From positions 1 to 7,857 of the forward strand of contig PKTO01000283.1 of the NCBI GenBank assembly GCA_002869095.1: a stretch of DNA of 7,857 bases, given 5' to 3'. Position 1 is the stretch's first letter, and each line of letters starts with the position of its first letter. Positions 1 to 7,729 of the stretch are shown here, in pieces. The stretch comes from Clostridiales bacterium. Lineage in GTDB: Bacteria; Bacillota; Clostridia; Peptostreptococcales; BM714. The translations under genes were made by a program, and so were the position numbers. The notes under the pieces were generated by a model that worked only from the letters and a program-made list of their open reading frames with translations, was not told where the DNA came from and made no database searches.

Positions 1-1
1 T

Positions 2-178
2 GCCATCAGAATCGGTTTGATTAATGGTGAGTTTATCATTAATCCGACTTTTGAGCAGGTCGAGGAAAGCAGCCTTGATATGATCGTTGCAGCTACTGAA
101 GAAGCAGTTGCTGAAGAAAATAGCGTTGCCAAAGAAGATGCTGTGGAGGAAATCGCAGGAGAAGAAACTGCTGAATAA
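2..178 (+). CDS. 3' end of a gene at the rpsB position; PNPase-like segment with acidic tail (5' end outside window)
   Basis: Only the last 58 codons are visible; the frame is open from base 2 and ends at TAA 176-178. Visible residues 1-36 ([15 protein letters not shown]..., then [14 protein letters not shown]) match the end of the first RNase PH domain of polynucleotide phosphorylase, where families carry VRVGYI-G-(F/Y)V-NPT...SxLDLVVAGT-AV. PNPase is a 3'-5' exoribonuclease of about 700 residues, so a stop roughly 20 residues later cannot be a normal PNPase end. The last 22 residues are Glu/Ala rich, like the tails of many ribosomal S2 proteins, though a diverged PNPase continuation is not excluded. 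By position, directly upstream of tsf, rpsB would be expected. The entry could be a chimeric or misassembled join, a pnp remnant, or an unusual fusion. The PNPase-like match is read by eye from family knowledge; the origin is unresolved. Confidence 0.6.
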   Translation, partial: AIRIGLINGEFIINPTFEQVEESSLDMIVAATEEAVAEENSVAKEDAVEEIAGEETAE

Positions 179-203
179 TAAATATAATATTTAAAACAGA
201 TAA

Positions 204-210
204 GAAGGAG
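204..210 (+). promoter_or_regulatory. Ribosome binding site that fixes the tsf start at 220
   Basis: GAAGGAG ends at 210. The upstream ATG at 211 directly abuts it and cannot be used efficiently, whereas the in-frame ATG at 220 sits 9 bases downstream. The protein from 220 ([14 protein letters not shown]) matches the usual EF-Ts N-terminus. Confidence 0.8.
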
Positions 211-219
211 ATGTTTAAT

Positions 220-873
220 ATGGCTGCTGTAACAGCTGCAATGGTTAAAGAAGTTAGAGAGACATCGGGCGCAGGAATGATGGATTGCAAAAAAGCGCTT
301 GTTGAAGCTGAAGGAAACATTGAAAAGGCTATTGAGTTGCTAAGAGAAAAAGGATTGGCTAAAGCGGCAAAAAAAGCCGGCAGAATCGCTGCTGAAGGAT
401 TAGTGACTTCTTATATACACGGCGGCAGAATTGGAGTTTTAGTTGAGATCAACTCTGAAACTGATTTCGTGTCAAAAAATGAAGAGTTTCAGAATTTCGC
501 CAAAGACGTGGCGATGCAGATAGCAGCATCAAATCCTCTCTTCATATCAAGAGATGAGATATCTGCAGAAATGATTGAAAAAGAAAAAGATGTTTTGAGA
601 AAACAGGCACTGAATGAAGGGAAACCCGAAAAAATAGTTGAAAGAATGGTTGAAGGAAGAATAAACAAGTACTACAAGGAAGTTTGTCTTTTGGAACAGC
701 CATTCATAAAAGATCCCGACATGGATATACAAACTCTTCTTAATTCAAAAATCGCAAAAATCGGTGAGAACCTCAACATCAGGAGATTTGCAAGATTCGT
801 AGTTGGCGAGGGTATTGAAAAAAGACAAGAAAATTTTGCAGAGGAAGTAGCCAATCAAATAAAGAACAAATAA
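220..873 (+). CDS. tsf: Elongation factor Ts (short form)
   Basis: EF-Ts is the cytoplasmic guanine nucleotide exchange factor for EF-Tu: it displaces GDP so that GTP and aminoacyl-tRNA can bind. From ATG 220 the protein is 217 residues. Residues 1-45 form the UBA-like N-terminal domain with the family signature around [13 protein letters not shown] (15-27). The core carries the TDFV motif (81-84), which inserts toward the EF-Tu Mg2+/GDP site, within [12 protein letters not shown]. The C-terminal segment (about 189-213, [14 protein letters not shown]...FAEEVANQ) is typical. The length fits the compact form found in many Clostridia and Thermus rather than the roughly 283-residue E. coli form. 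The ATG at 211 is in frame but lies against the ribosome binding site, so I prefer 220. It ends just before a strong terminator and was probably co-transcribed with the gene upstream. Confidence 0.97.
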   Translation: MAAVTAAMVKEVRETSGAGMMDCKKALVEAEGNIEKAIELLREKGLAKAAKKAGRIAAEGLVTSYIHGGRIGVLVEINSETDFVSKNEEFQNFAKDVAMQIAASNPLFISRDEISAEMIEKEKDVLRKQALNEGKPEKIVERMVEGRINKYYKEVCLLEQPFIKDPDMDIQTLLNSKIAKIGENLNIRRFARFVVGEGIEKRQENFAEEVANQIKNK

Positions 874-880
874 ATAATGA

Positions 881-911
881 GGAGAGCACATAAAAGTGTT
901 CTCCTTTTTTT
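881..911 (+). terminator. Rho-independent terminator after tsf
   Basis: GGAGAGCAC (881-889) pairs with GTGTTCTCC (896-904) in a 9-bp stem with one G-T wobble and a 6-base ATAAAA loop. It is followed at once by seven T (905-911). It starts 7 bases after the tsf stop and closes the upstream transcription unit. Confidence 0.9.
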
Positions 912-926
912 GAAAAATAAAGGTTA

Positions 927-1690
<764 letters not shown>

Positions 1691-1691
1691 C

Positions 1692-2249
1692 ATGAGAGTG
1701 CAAATCCATGACGAACTCGAAGAAAAAATGAAAAAAACCAAGAGTGTATTAAAAGACGAACTGAATGCAATACGCGCTGGAAGGGCAAATCCTGCTTTGC
1801 TTGACAGGATTACCGTTGAATACTACGGTTCAAAAATGCCACTCAAACAAATTGCAAATGTATCGTCTCCGGAACCGCGTTTACTGGTAATACAGCCATA
1901 CGATGCTGGTTCGATAAAGGATATCGAGAAGTCCATTATGCAGTCGGACATCGGTATAAATCCCTCGAATGACGGTAAATTGATTAGATTGGCAGTTCCC
2001 ATGCTGACAGAAGAAAGAAGAAGGGATCTTACTAAATTAGTCAAAAAAACAGGTGAAAATGCAAAAATAGCAATAAGGAACGAAAGGCGTTCCGCTAATG
2101 AGAAATTTAAAAAAATGCAAAAGAACAGCGAAATGACAGAAGATGATTTTAAAAAAGCCGAGGCTACAGTTGAAGACATGACAAAAGAATACATCGAGCA
2201 AATAGACCAATTGATAGAAAACAAAGAAAATGAAATAATGGAAGTATAA
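1692..2249 (+). CDS. frr: Ribosome recycling factor
   Basis: RRF acts with EF-G to split post-termination ribosomes into subunits, freeing mRNA and tRNA. The protein is 185 residues, the standard family length. The three-helix-bundle domain I is built from the N- and C-terminal helices (about 1-29 and 105-185), with domain II inserted at about 30-104. Signature stretches are AIRAGRANPALLDRI (26-40), VEYYG (42-46), INPSNDG..IRLAVPMLTEERR (89-110) and the basic RNERR (129-133). The start is ATG 1692, with AAGGAGG (1679-1685) lying inside the pyrH end and a 6-base spacer. Only one base separates it from the pyrH stop, and its own stop TAA (2247-2249) overlaps the next ATG by one base, indicating coupling. 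Confidence 0.98.
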   Translation: MRVQIHDELEEKMKKTKSVLKDELNAIRAGRANPALLDRITVEYYGSKMPLKQIANVSSPEPRLLVIQPYDAGSIKDIEKSIMQSDIGINPSNDGKLIRLAVPMLTEERRRDLTKLVKKTGENAKIAIRNERRSANEKFKKMQKNSEMTEDDFKKAEATVEDMTKEYIEQIDQLIENKENEIMEV

Positions 2250-2452
2250 TGGAGTTTGAATTGAATTCATTACTGGGGATGGAACTTGACTGTGGAAGGG
2301 AAATGATTGAAAGCCAAAATATCCATAAAAATATCGTCATAAAAGAACTTGTCAGTCCCAAGTATAAAGGAGATCGAACCGTCGATGTCTGTCGAATTGT
2401 TTTTGCCGAAATTCACAAGGACGACATCGTTTTGACAGTCAGCTATTTTTAG
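2249..2452 (+). CDS. Small hypothetical protein between frr and uppS
   Basis: A 67-residue reading frame overlaps the frr stop by one base (TAATG), a typical arrangement for a coupled gene. I do not recognise a named family. The protein is acidic in the first 20 residues ([21 protein letters not shown]), mixed-charge in the middle, and ends in a beta-like stretch ([10 protein letters not shown], 58-67). It has no membrane segment or signal peptide; Cys15 and Cys48 are present but form no metal-binding motif. The end loosely recalls short uncharacterised Firmicutes proteins finishing in LTVSY-like strands, a weak memory only. A TTG at 2261 with GGAG at 2251-2254 is an alternative start. Its placement argues that it is expressed; its function is unknown. 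Confidence 0.65.
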   Translation: MEFELNSLLGMELDCGREMIESQNIHKNIVIKELVSPKYKGDRTVDVCRIVFAEIHKDDIVLTVSYF

Positions 2453-2487
2453 CCCTCCAGATTATTCATGGAGGGTTCTACCTTTTT
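2451..2487 (+). terminator. Hairpin with imperfect T tract between the small ORF and uppS
   Basis: CCCTCCA (2453-2459) pairs perfectly with TGGAGGG (2469-2475) around a 9-base loop. The stem extends by G-T (2452/2476) and A-T (2451/2477). A run of five T (2483-2487) follows only after CTACC, so termination may be partial. The hairpin contains two bases of the small ORF's TAG stop, so ribosomes terminating there could mask it. It may tune expression of uppS and downstream genes, or stabilise a processed RNA end. Confidence 0.45.
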
Positions 2488-2502
2488 AAAGAGGGTGAAA
2501 TC

Positions 2503-3231
2503 ATGAATGAAAATAAAGTTATTCCTGAACATATTGCAATTATTATGGATGGCAATGGAAGATGGGCGAAACAGAGGGGGCTTCCCAGAACGGCGGGACA
2601 TAAGGCCGGAGTTGAAGCTATCAGAGAAGTTATTGAAAACTGTTCCCAAAGAGGAATTAAATATTTGACCCTATATGCATTTTCAACCGAAAATTGGAAA
2701 AGGCCACAAAAGGAAGTGTCCGCCTTGATGGAATTGCTTGTATTCTACTTGAAGAGGGAAATAGAGTCTCTTCACAGAAACAATGTAAAAATAGTCACCA
2801 TAGGGGACATGACAAAGCTTCCGGAGAAAGCTCAAAATGAAATAAAATCCGCAACTTCAAAAACCTGCAAAAATACCGGACTCAACGTTGCGATTGCAAT
2901 AAACTATGGCGGAAGGCAGGAATTGGTTCATGCAATAAAGAAAATTTCGCTTGAATACGAAGGAAGGACCGAAGAAATCGATGAATCGACGGTTTCCTCG
3001 CATTTGTATACTTGCGGAATGCCCGATCCGGATTTGATTATTCGACCAAGCGGAGAATTGAGGATAAGCAACTTTTTATTATGGCAAATGGCTTACAGCG
3101 AATTTTGGTTTTCAAATGTTTTGTGGCCGGATTTCAACAAGGATCATTTGAATGAGGCAATAGCTTCATATGGTGAGAGAAACAGAAGATATGGTGGATT
3201 GGACTTGAAAGACCGGAAGGTGAAAAAATGA
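2503..3231 (+). CDS. uppS: Undecaprenyl diphosphate synthase (isoprenyl transferase)
   Basis: UppS adds eight isopentenyl units in cis to farnesyl diphosphate, giving the C55 lipid carrier for peptidoglycan and other wall polymers. The 242-residue length is normal. Motifs in order are [20 protein letters not shown] (10-29) with catalytic Asp16 and the diphosphate-binding loop, GHKAG (32-36), [14 protein letters not shown] (55-68), NYGGRQE (134-140), and the C-terminal substrate region [17 protein letters not shown] (175-191) followed by [10 protein letters not shown] and WPDF (208-211). RPSGE replaces the more common RTSGE/RTGGE, a conservative family variant. The start ATG 2503 has GAGGGTG (2491-2497) 5 bases upstream. 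The stop TGA overlaps the cdsA ATG by 4 bases, so the two are coupled. It uses C5 units from the pathway that dxr and ispG serve. Confidence 0.98.
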   Translation: MNENKVIPEHIAIIMDGNGRWAKQRGLPRTAGHKAGVEAIREVIENCSQRGIKYLTLYAFSTENWKRPQKEVSALMELLVFYLKREIESLHRNNVKIVTIGDMTKLPEKAQNEIKSATSKTCKNTGLNVAIAINYGGRQELVHAIKKISLEYEGRTEEIDESTVSSHLYTCGMPDPDLIIRPSGELRISNFLLWQMAYSEFWFSNVLWPDFNKDHLNEAIASYGERNRRYGGLDLKDRKVKK

Positions 3232-4052
3232 TAAAGAGAACTCTTTCTGCTGTCATAGGTATTCCCATATTCGTTTTCATTGTTTATACGGGCGGCAATT
3301 TGCTTCTGCTTTCCATAATAACTGTTACGATGATAGCTATTTACGAATATGTACGAATATTTGAAAAAGCGGTTGGAAATCAGCCGGCAAATAAAGAACT
3401 GCATTATTATCGCGTATGGCTATGGATTGCAACACTTATTTCTTATGGCGTTTTTTATTATACGGATTTTGAAATCGGATTTGAAGCGCCGTTTCTTTTT
3501 GTCGTTATTTTGGGGGTGGCGGCAATTGAAATAATTCAACCCTCTTTCGAAACAAAAAGAAGCCGCGACATGATTTATGGATATATTTATATTACAGTCT
3601 TCTTTCGGTTCGTATACTATACTGCGCAACTTGAAAATGGATATTTGGTATGGTTTATTTTTATTATTGCATGGTCCACCGATACTTTTGCATACTTTAC
3701 AGGTTCTCTTTTAGGCAGAAAAAAACTTGCGCCTGCAATAAGCCCCAAAAAGACCGTTGAAGGGTTAATCGGAGGCATTTTGGGATCAGCACTATGTACA
3801 TTTGCATATGCAACTGTATTCATTCCGCAAATTTCATCGGTTTCAATAATATTCGGTGTTATTGGCAGCATGGTTTCACAGACGGGGGATTTACACGCGT
3901 CTATCATAAAGAGACGCAATGGAGCAAAAGATTTCGGGAATTTGATTCCAGGACATGGCGGAATTCTAGACCGGTTTGACAGCATATTGTTCACAGCTCC
4001 ATTCGTCTATGTTTTCTATATATTCCTGAATGGAATGGGAGTGATACGATGA
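3228..4052 (+). CDS. cdsA: Phosphatidate cytidylyltransferase (CDP-diglyceride synthase)
   Basis: CdsA is an integral membrane enzyme that converts phosphatidic acid and CTP into CDP-diacylglycerol, the precursor of all major phospholipids. The 274-residue protein is very hydrophobic, with membrane segments near 5-20, 22-42, 64-78, 87-104, 117-132, 139-156, 178-198, 203-217 and 252-268. The family signature is complete at residues 225-251: SIIKRR, then KD (234-235), then [13 protein letters not shown] (239-251), with the Mg2+-binding acidic residues. A second conserved stretch, [19 protein letters not shown] (149-167), also fits. It is joined to uppS upstream and dxr downstream by ATGA overlaps of 4 bases. 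No separate promoter is possible, so it should be translated in step with its neighbours. Confidence 0.97.
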   Translation: MIKRTLSAVIGIPIFVFIVYTGGNLLLLSIITVTMIAIYEYVRIFEKAVGNQPANKELHYYRVWLWIATLISYGVFYYTDFEIGFEAPFLFVVILGVAAIEIIQPSFETKRSRDMIYGYIYITVFFRFVYYTAQLENGYLVWFIFIIAWSTDTFAYFTGSLLGRKKLAPAISPKKTVEGLIGGILGSALCTFAYATVFIPQISSVSIIFGVIGSMVSQTGDLHASIIKRRNGAKDFGNLIPGHGGILDRFDSILFTAPFVYVFYIFLNGMGVIR

Positions 4053-5197
4053 AGAATATTGCTTTGTTGGGTTCGACGGGATCAATAGGAAGGCAAACCT
4101 TGGAAATTGTATCAGCACATCGCGAAGAATTTTCGGTAAGGCTCTTAACCTGCAACAGGAATATCAAATTGCTGTCCAAACAGATTATGGAATTCAAGCC
4201 TGAATACGCAGTTGTTTGCGACCGTGCGGCTTTTGAAAATATTTCAAAAGAAAATATCAAAGTAAAACTGTTATATGGAGATAAAGGCATTTTGGAAGCC
4301 TTGGGAAGCATAGATTTGGATATCGTCGTCAATGCATTGGTAGGAATATCAGGCATGACGCCGACTCGCCGTTCGATTGAATTGGGCGCGGACGTTGCTC
4401 TTGCAAACAAGGAAACACTGGTGACAGCCGGAAAACTGATAATGGCGGATGCGGCAAAAATGGATGTGGAAATTTTGCCTGTAGACAGTGAACACAACGC
4501 AATTTTACAATGTCTGAACGGAGAAAAGAAAGAATATTTGAAAAACCTCATACTGACGGCATCCGGAGGTCCATTCTGGGGAATGTCGAGTAATGAGCTG
4601 GAAAAAGTGACGATTGCCGATGCGCTTGCACATCCCAATTGGAAAATGGGTAAAAAAATCACAATAGACTCGGCGACAATGATGAATAAAGGTTTTGAAG
4701 TATTGGAAGCGAAGTGGCTTTTCGGTGTGGATTTTGATAAAATCAAAGTCGTGGTACATCGTCAAAGCATTGTTCACTCAATGGTTGAATTCGAAGACGG
4801 GAGTGTGATTGCGCAAATGAGCAATCCTGACATGAAACTCCCCATCGGATATGTGCTCTTTAAAGGAGAGAGGAGGCCTCTTGGACTCTCGCCGCTCGAT
4901 TTGAGCAAAATAGGCACACTCACTTTCGAGGAGCCTGATATGGAAGTTTTTCCTTGTCTCGGGTACGCATATGAGTCAGGGCGGATTGGCGGGACATACC
5001 CGGTAGCCCTCAACGCTGCAAACGAAGTCCTTGTAGATGCTTTTTTAAGCGGAGCAATTGGATTTACAGACATACAGAATAATATAAGAGATATTTTAGA
5101 TACACACAAATCCATCAAAAATCCGGATTATGAGTCAATAATCGAAACAGATCATATTACAAGGAAACTGATGACGGACAAATTGAGGAACAGGTGA
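4049..5197 (+). CDS. dxr: 1-deoxy-D-xylulose 5-phosphate reductoisomerase
   Basis: Dxr converts DXP to 2-C-methyl-D-erythritol 4-phosphate with NADPH, the first committed step of the MEP isoprenoid pathway, in the cytoplasm; it is the known target of fosmidomycin. The protein is 382 residues, normal for the family. The Rossmann NADPH loop GSTGSIG is at 8-14, ANKETLV at 119-125, and the metal ligands are Asp146 and Glu148 in VDSEHNA, with Glu217 in MMNKGFE (equivalent to E. coli Asp150, Glu152, Glu231). TASGGPFWG (170-178), HPNWKMGKKITIDSAT (195-210) and VVHRQSIVHSMVEF (235-248) form the substrate pocket and flexible loop. All expected catalytic residues are present. It overlaps cdsA by 4 bases and is separated from rseP by 4 bases. 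Confidence 0.98.
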   Translation: MKNIALLGSTGSIGRQTLEIVSAHREEFSVRLLTCNRNIKLLSKQIMEFKPEYAVVCDRAAFENISKENIKVKLLYGDKGILEALGSIDLDIVVNALVGISGMTPTRRSIELGADVALANKETLVTAGKLIMADAAKMDVEILPVDSEHNAILQCLNGEKKEYLKNLILTASGGPFWGMSSNELEKVTIADALAHPNWKMGKKITIDSATMMNKGFEVLEAKWLFGVDFDKIKVVVHRQSIVHSMVEFEDGSVIAQMSNPDMKLPIGYVLFKGERRPLGLSPLDLSKIGTLTFEEPDMEVFPCLGYAYESGRIGGTYPVALNAANEVLVDAFLSGAIGFTDIQNNIRDILDTHKSIKNPDYESIIETDHITRKLMTDKLRNR

Positions 5198-5201
5198 TTC
5201 C

Positions 5202-6200
5202 ATGACAACTTTTTTATATTTTATTTTGGTTTTTGGAAGCATAATATTTTTTCATGAATTCGGGCATTTCATTACGGCCAAACTTTCAGGTGTGCTTGTA
5301 CATGAATTTTCGCTTGGAATGGGCCCAAAAATCTTAAAGCATAAAGGAAAAGAGACAACTTATTCAATCGGAATATTCCCGATTGGAGGTTATGTGAAAA
5401 TGGAAGGTGAGGATGAGGAATCCGAGCATAAAAAGAGTTTCAGCTCGAAATCCCCATTCAAAAGATTTATGATTATTTTTGCCGGACCTTTAATGAATTT
5501 TGTGTTGGCATTGCTTATTTTCTTTTTATTGTTCATATTCATAGGTTCGCCCACTACGACAGTAAAAGAAATATTGCCTGGTCTTCCTGCAGAAACAAGC
5601 AATTTAAAAGAAGGCGACCGGATAATTAAGATAAACGATGAATATACCGACGAGTGGGGAGACATAGTGGAAATCGTTTCAAATTCAACTGGAACATTGA
5701 GTTTGATTGTCGAAAGAAACGATGAAGAATTTATGGTTAAAATTAATCCGGTTATCGAGGAAGGAAGAAGTGTAATCGGAATAGCCCCATTAATAGAAAG
5801 AAGTTTCATATATTCAATTGGAATGGCTTTTGACAGATTGTGGTTTGTTTCCACAAACATATTCACATTCCTTGGAGATTTGATGAAAGGAAATCAGCTT
5901 GAGGGAGAAGTGGTGGGCCCTATTGGAATAATATCCATGGTAAACGAAGCCTCAAAATACAGCTTTCTTTCTGTTCTTTCGCTTGCCGCTGTAATTTCAA
6001 TCAATCTAGGAATAGTGAATCTTTTGCCATTGCCGGCTCTTGATGGGGGGAGACTGGTCTTTATATTGATTGAAATACTGAAAGGCAGCCCGATAGATCC
6101 CAAAAAAGAGGGCTTTGTGCACTTTGCGGGTTTCGTAATTCTTATGGCCTTCATGGCATACATGGTAATAAAGGATCTGGGACGATTGCAACTCTTTTAG
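5202..6200 (+). CDS. rseP: RseP/RasP-type site-2 membrane metalloprotease
   Basis: This is an intramembrane zinc protease of the M50 family. Relatives cleave anti-sigma factors within the membrane (E. coli RseA, B. subtilis RsiW) and clear remnant signal peptides. The 332-residue length is that of the single-PDZ Gram-positive form. The first membrane segment (about 4-26) carries the zinc motif HEFGH (18-22, catalytic Glu19). GYVKM (63-67) and FAGPLMN (93-99) follow, the latter at the start of segment two (about 90-114). A PDZ domain covers about 118-185, with the LKEGDRIIKIN core (135-145). The third zinc ligand, Asp281, lies in NLLPLPALDGG (273-283), and the last membrane helix is about 305-324. 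The start ATG 5202 has a short-spaced AGGTGA (5192-5197). The substrate in this organism cannot be read from the window. Confidence 0.95.
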   Translation: MTTFLYFILVFGSIIFFHEFGHFITAKLSGVLVHEFSLGMGPKILKHKGKETTYSIGIFPIGGYVKMEGEDEESEHKKSFSSKSPFKRFMIIFAGPLMNFVLALLIFFLLFIFIGSPTTTVKEILPGLPAETSNLKEGDRIIKINDEYTDEWGDIVEIVSNSTGTLSLIVERNDEEFMVKINPVIEEGRSVIGIAPLIERSFIYSIGMAFDRLWFVSTNIFTFLGDLMKGNQLEGEVVGPIGIISMVNEASKYSFLSVLSLAAVISINLGIVNLLPLPALDGGRLVFILIEILKGSPIDPKKEGFVHFAGFVILMAFMAYMVIKDLGRLQLF

Positions 6201-6211
6201 AAGGTGAAAAT

Positions 6212-7273
6212 ATGATTAAAAGGCGAAAAACAAAAAAAATATATTGTGGCGGAATACCTATAGGCGGAGACAGTCCTATAAGCATACAGTCAATGACAAA
6301 TACAAAGACATGGGACGTGTCAGAAACATTGTCACAAATACACCGGTTGAAGAAAGCAGGTTGTGAAATAGTAAGGTTGGCGATACCTGATATGAGGTCT
6401 GCTGAAGCAATAGTTGAAATTAAAAAGCATATCGATATGCCTGTTATTGCCGATATTCACTTCGACCACAAGTTGGCGTTGGCTGCCGTTGAAAGCGGTG
6501 CGGATAAAATTAGAATTAATCCGGGCAACATTGTAAGAAAAGAAAACCTGGAAAGAATAGCACTGTCGTGCATGGAAAGAAGCGTGCCTATACGCATCGG
6601 CGTTAATTCGGGATCCTTGAGCGGTAAAATACGAAAGAAACACGAACACGCTACAGCCGAAGCAATAACGGAAAGCGCTTTGGAGTACATTTATCTTTTT
6701 GAAAGCTTCGGGTTTGGAGACATAGTTGTTTCGGTAAAGTCGTCAGACGTATTGACGACCGTAGAATCCTACAGAAGACTTTCAAAAGAAACAGATTATC
6801 CTCTGCACATAGGTGTCACCGAAGCAGGAACATTTTTCAACGGAAGCGTTAAATCATCAATCTGGATAGGAAGCCTTCTTATTGACGGGATTGGCGATAC
6901 GCTCAGGGTCTCCATAACCGGAGATCCGGTCAACGAAATCAGGATTGCGAGAGAAATACTCGGAACTTTGGGGATACGGAATTGCGGATATAAAATAATA
7001 TCTTGTCCAACATGCGGAAGAACAACCATAGATTTGGAGAAACTGGTCAATTCTGTAGAAGAAAGAATTTTTGAAGAAAATATGCAAGACAAGCCCATAA
7101 CCATTGCCGTTATGGGATGCGAAGTAAACGGACCAGGAGAAGCCAAGGAAGCAGATATCGGAATAGCGGCTTCAAAAGGAAAGGTGTTTTTATTTCGAAA
7201 AGGGGAAATAGTCGGCAATTCTAATCCTGAAAGCATATTGGATCTGCTGATTTCAGAGATAAAGAAAATATGA
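6212..7273 (+). CDS. ispG: 4-hydroxy-3-methylbut-2-enyl diphosphate synthase (HMBPP synthase)
   Basis: IspG reductively opens the cyclic diphosphate MEcPP to HMBPP, the penultimate MEP pathway step, using a [4Fe-4S] cluster and flavodoxin or ferredoxin electrons. The protein is 353 residues, the bacterial two-domain form without the plant-type insert. The N-terminal TIM barrel (about 1-245) shows GGDSPISIQSMTNT (18-31), VRLAIPD (54-60), ADIHFDH (80-86) and KIRINPGNI (99-107). The C-terminal cluster domain has ISCPTCGRT (263-271) with Cys265 and Cys268, and GCEVNGPGEA (302-311) with Cys303 and Glu310, matching the three-Cys plus Glu ligand set. ATG 6212 follows AAGGTGA (6201-6207) by 4 bases, just after the rseP stop. 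Its pathway is shared with dxr two genes upstream. Confidence 0.97.
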   Translation: MIKRRKTKKIYCGGIPIGGDSPISIQSMTNTKTWDVSETLSQIHRLKKAGCEIVRLAIPDMRSAEAIVEIKKHIDMPVIADIHFDHKLALAAVESGADKIRINPGNIVRKENLERIALSCMERSVPIRIGVNSGSLSGKIRKKHEHATAEAITESALEYIYLFESFGFGDIVVSVKSSDVLTTVESYRRLSKETDYPLHIGVTEAGTFFNGSVKSSIWIGSLLIDGIGDTLRVSITGDPVNEIRIAREILGTLGIRNCGYKIISCPTCGRTTIDLEKLVNSVEERIFEENMQDKPITIAVMGCEVNGPGEAKEADIGIAASKGKVFLFRKGEIVGNSNPESILDLLISEIKKI

Positions 7274-7288
7274 GGGAGCATTCAAAGC

Positions 7289-7729
7289 ATGGAAAAATCT
7301 TTTGCAATAGATTCACTGGATATTGAAAAAATAAATTATTCAAGAAATAAAAAGAAGCTTCATGTCCATATAAACGAACCATTGGGAACGGAAATGGCTG
7401 AAGTAGTGAAAACCCATCTTAAAAAAAAGTTGGGTTTTTTGAATGAAATCGAATTTATTTTCATTAAAGATCATAATAAACCATCCCATTCTTTTAGGGA
7501 TTTCACCGACAACTACAAAAGCAAGTTCCCTTATTTGAATGGAATCATTGCCAATATCGAGTTGAAGAACGAATCGGAAACAAATAGTGAAATGATTGTT
7601 CATTTATTGATAGACAACGAAATGAACCGGAACAGGATACAACAAATCATATTGAAAAATTGTGACGGCAAAGCTCCTTTGTTAAGCTTCAAAAGCATTG
7701 AGGAAAAGAGATCATTTTTGACTGATTAA
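7289..7729 (+). CDS. polC: N-terminal domain of PolC-type DNA polymerase III alpha subunit, ended by an in-frame stop
   Basis: This 146-residue frame sits where Firmicutes carry polC, directly after ispG. Its pattern fits the poorly conserved PolC N-terminal region: a strand (KKKLHVHI, 21-28), a helix (about 33-48), a strand (NEIEFIFIK, 52-60), then FRDFTDNYKSKFPYLNGIIANIEL (69-92, here described only by its ends and PYLNG core) and a second alpha/beta unit to about 125. It has no polymerase, exonuclease or PHP motif; those would lie beyond the window. The TAA at 7727-7729 falls in a charged linker, and the same frame continues without another stop to the window end. Start ATG 7289 follows AGGGAG (7273-7278) by 10 bases. 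It could be a split subunit, a mutated polC or a sequence error. The PolC assignment rests on context and pattern, not on catalytic motifs. Confidence 0.65.
   Translation: MEKSFAIDSLDIEKINYSRNKKKLHVHINEPLGTEMAEVVKTHLKKKLGFLNEIEFIFIKDHNKPSHSFRDFTDNYKSKFPYLNGIIANIELKNESETNSEMIVHLLIDNEMNRNRIQQIILKNCDGKAPLLSFKSIEEKRSFLTD

Noticed and set aside
183..188. TATAAT in the gap before tsf
   Set aside because: No plausible -35 box lies 16-18 bases upstream, and the short AT-rich gap makes chance likely; tsf is normally co-transcribed with the gene before it.
376..402. Small GC-containing inverted repeats in early tsf
   Set aside because: The arms are only 3-4 bases around an A run; too weak to be a structured element.
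3991..4746. 251-codon open frame on the minus strand opposite dxr
   Set aside because: It lies antisense to a dxr gene with every catalytic motif, its protein has no family pattern (Ser/Ile/Phe-rich shadow composition), and it lacks operon context.
5390..5866. 158-codon minus-strand frame opposite rseP
   Set aside because: It is a shadow of the well-supported rseP gene, with no recognisable domain.
6232..6239. Run of eight A near the ispG start as a slippage site
   Set aside because: The phase does not form a known -1 heptamer, and the intact frame continues normally; it is probably just lysine codons in AT-rich DNA.
6796..7281. 161-codon minus-strand frame opposite ispG
   Set aside because: It is a shadow frame; ispG on the + strand is complete, with all cluster ligands.
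7727..7729. Reassigned stop codon (alternative genetic code) to explain the TAA in polC
   Set aside because: tsf, pyrH and frr all end at TAA in the expected place, and TAG and TGA also end genes normally, so TAA is a true stop here.
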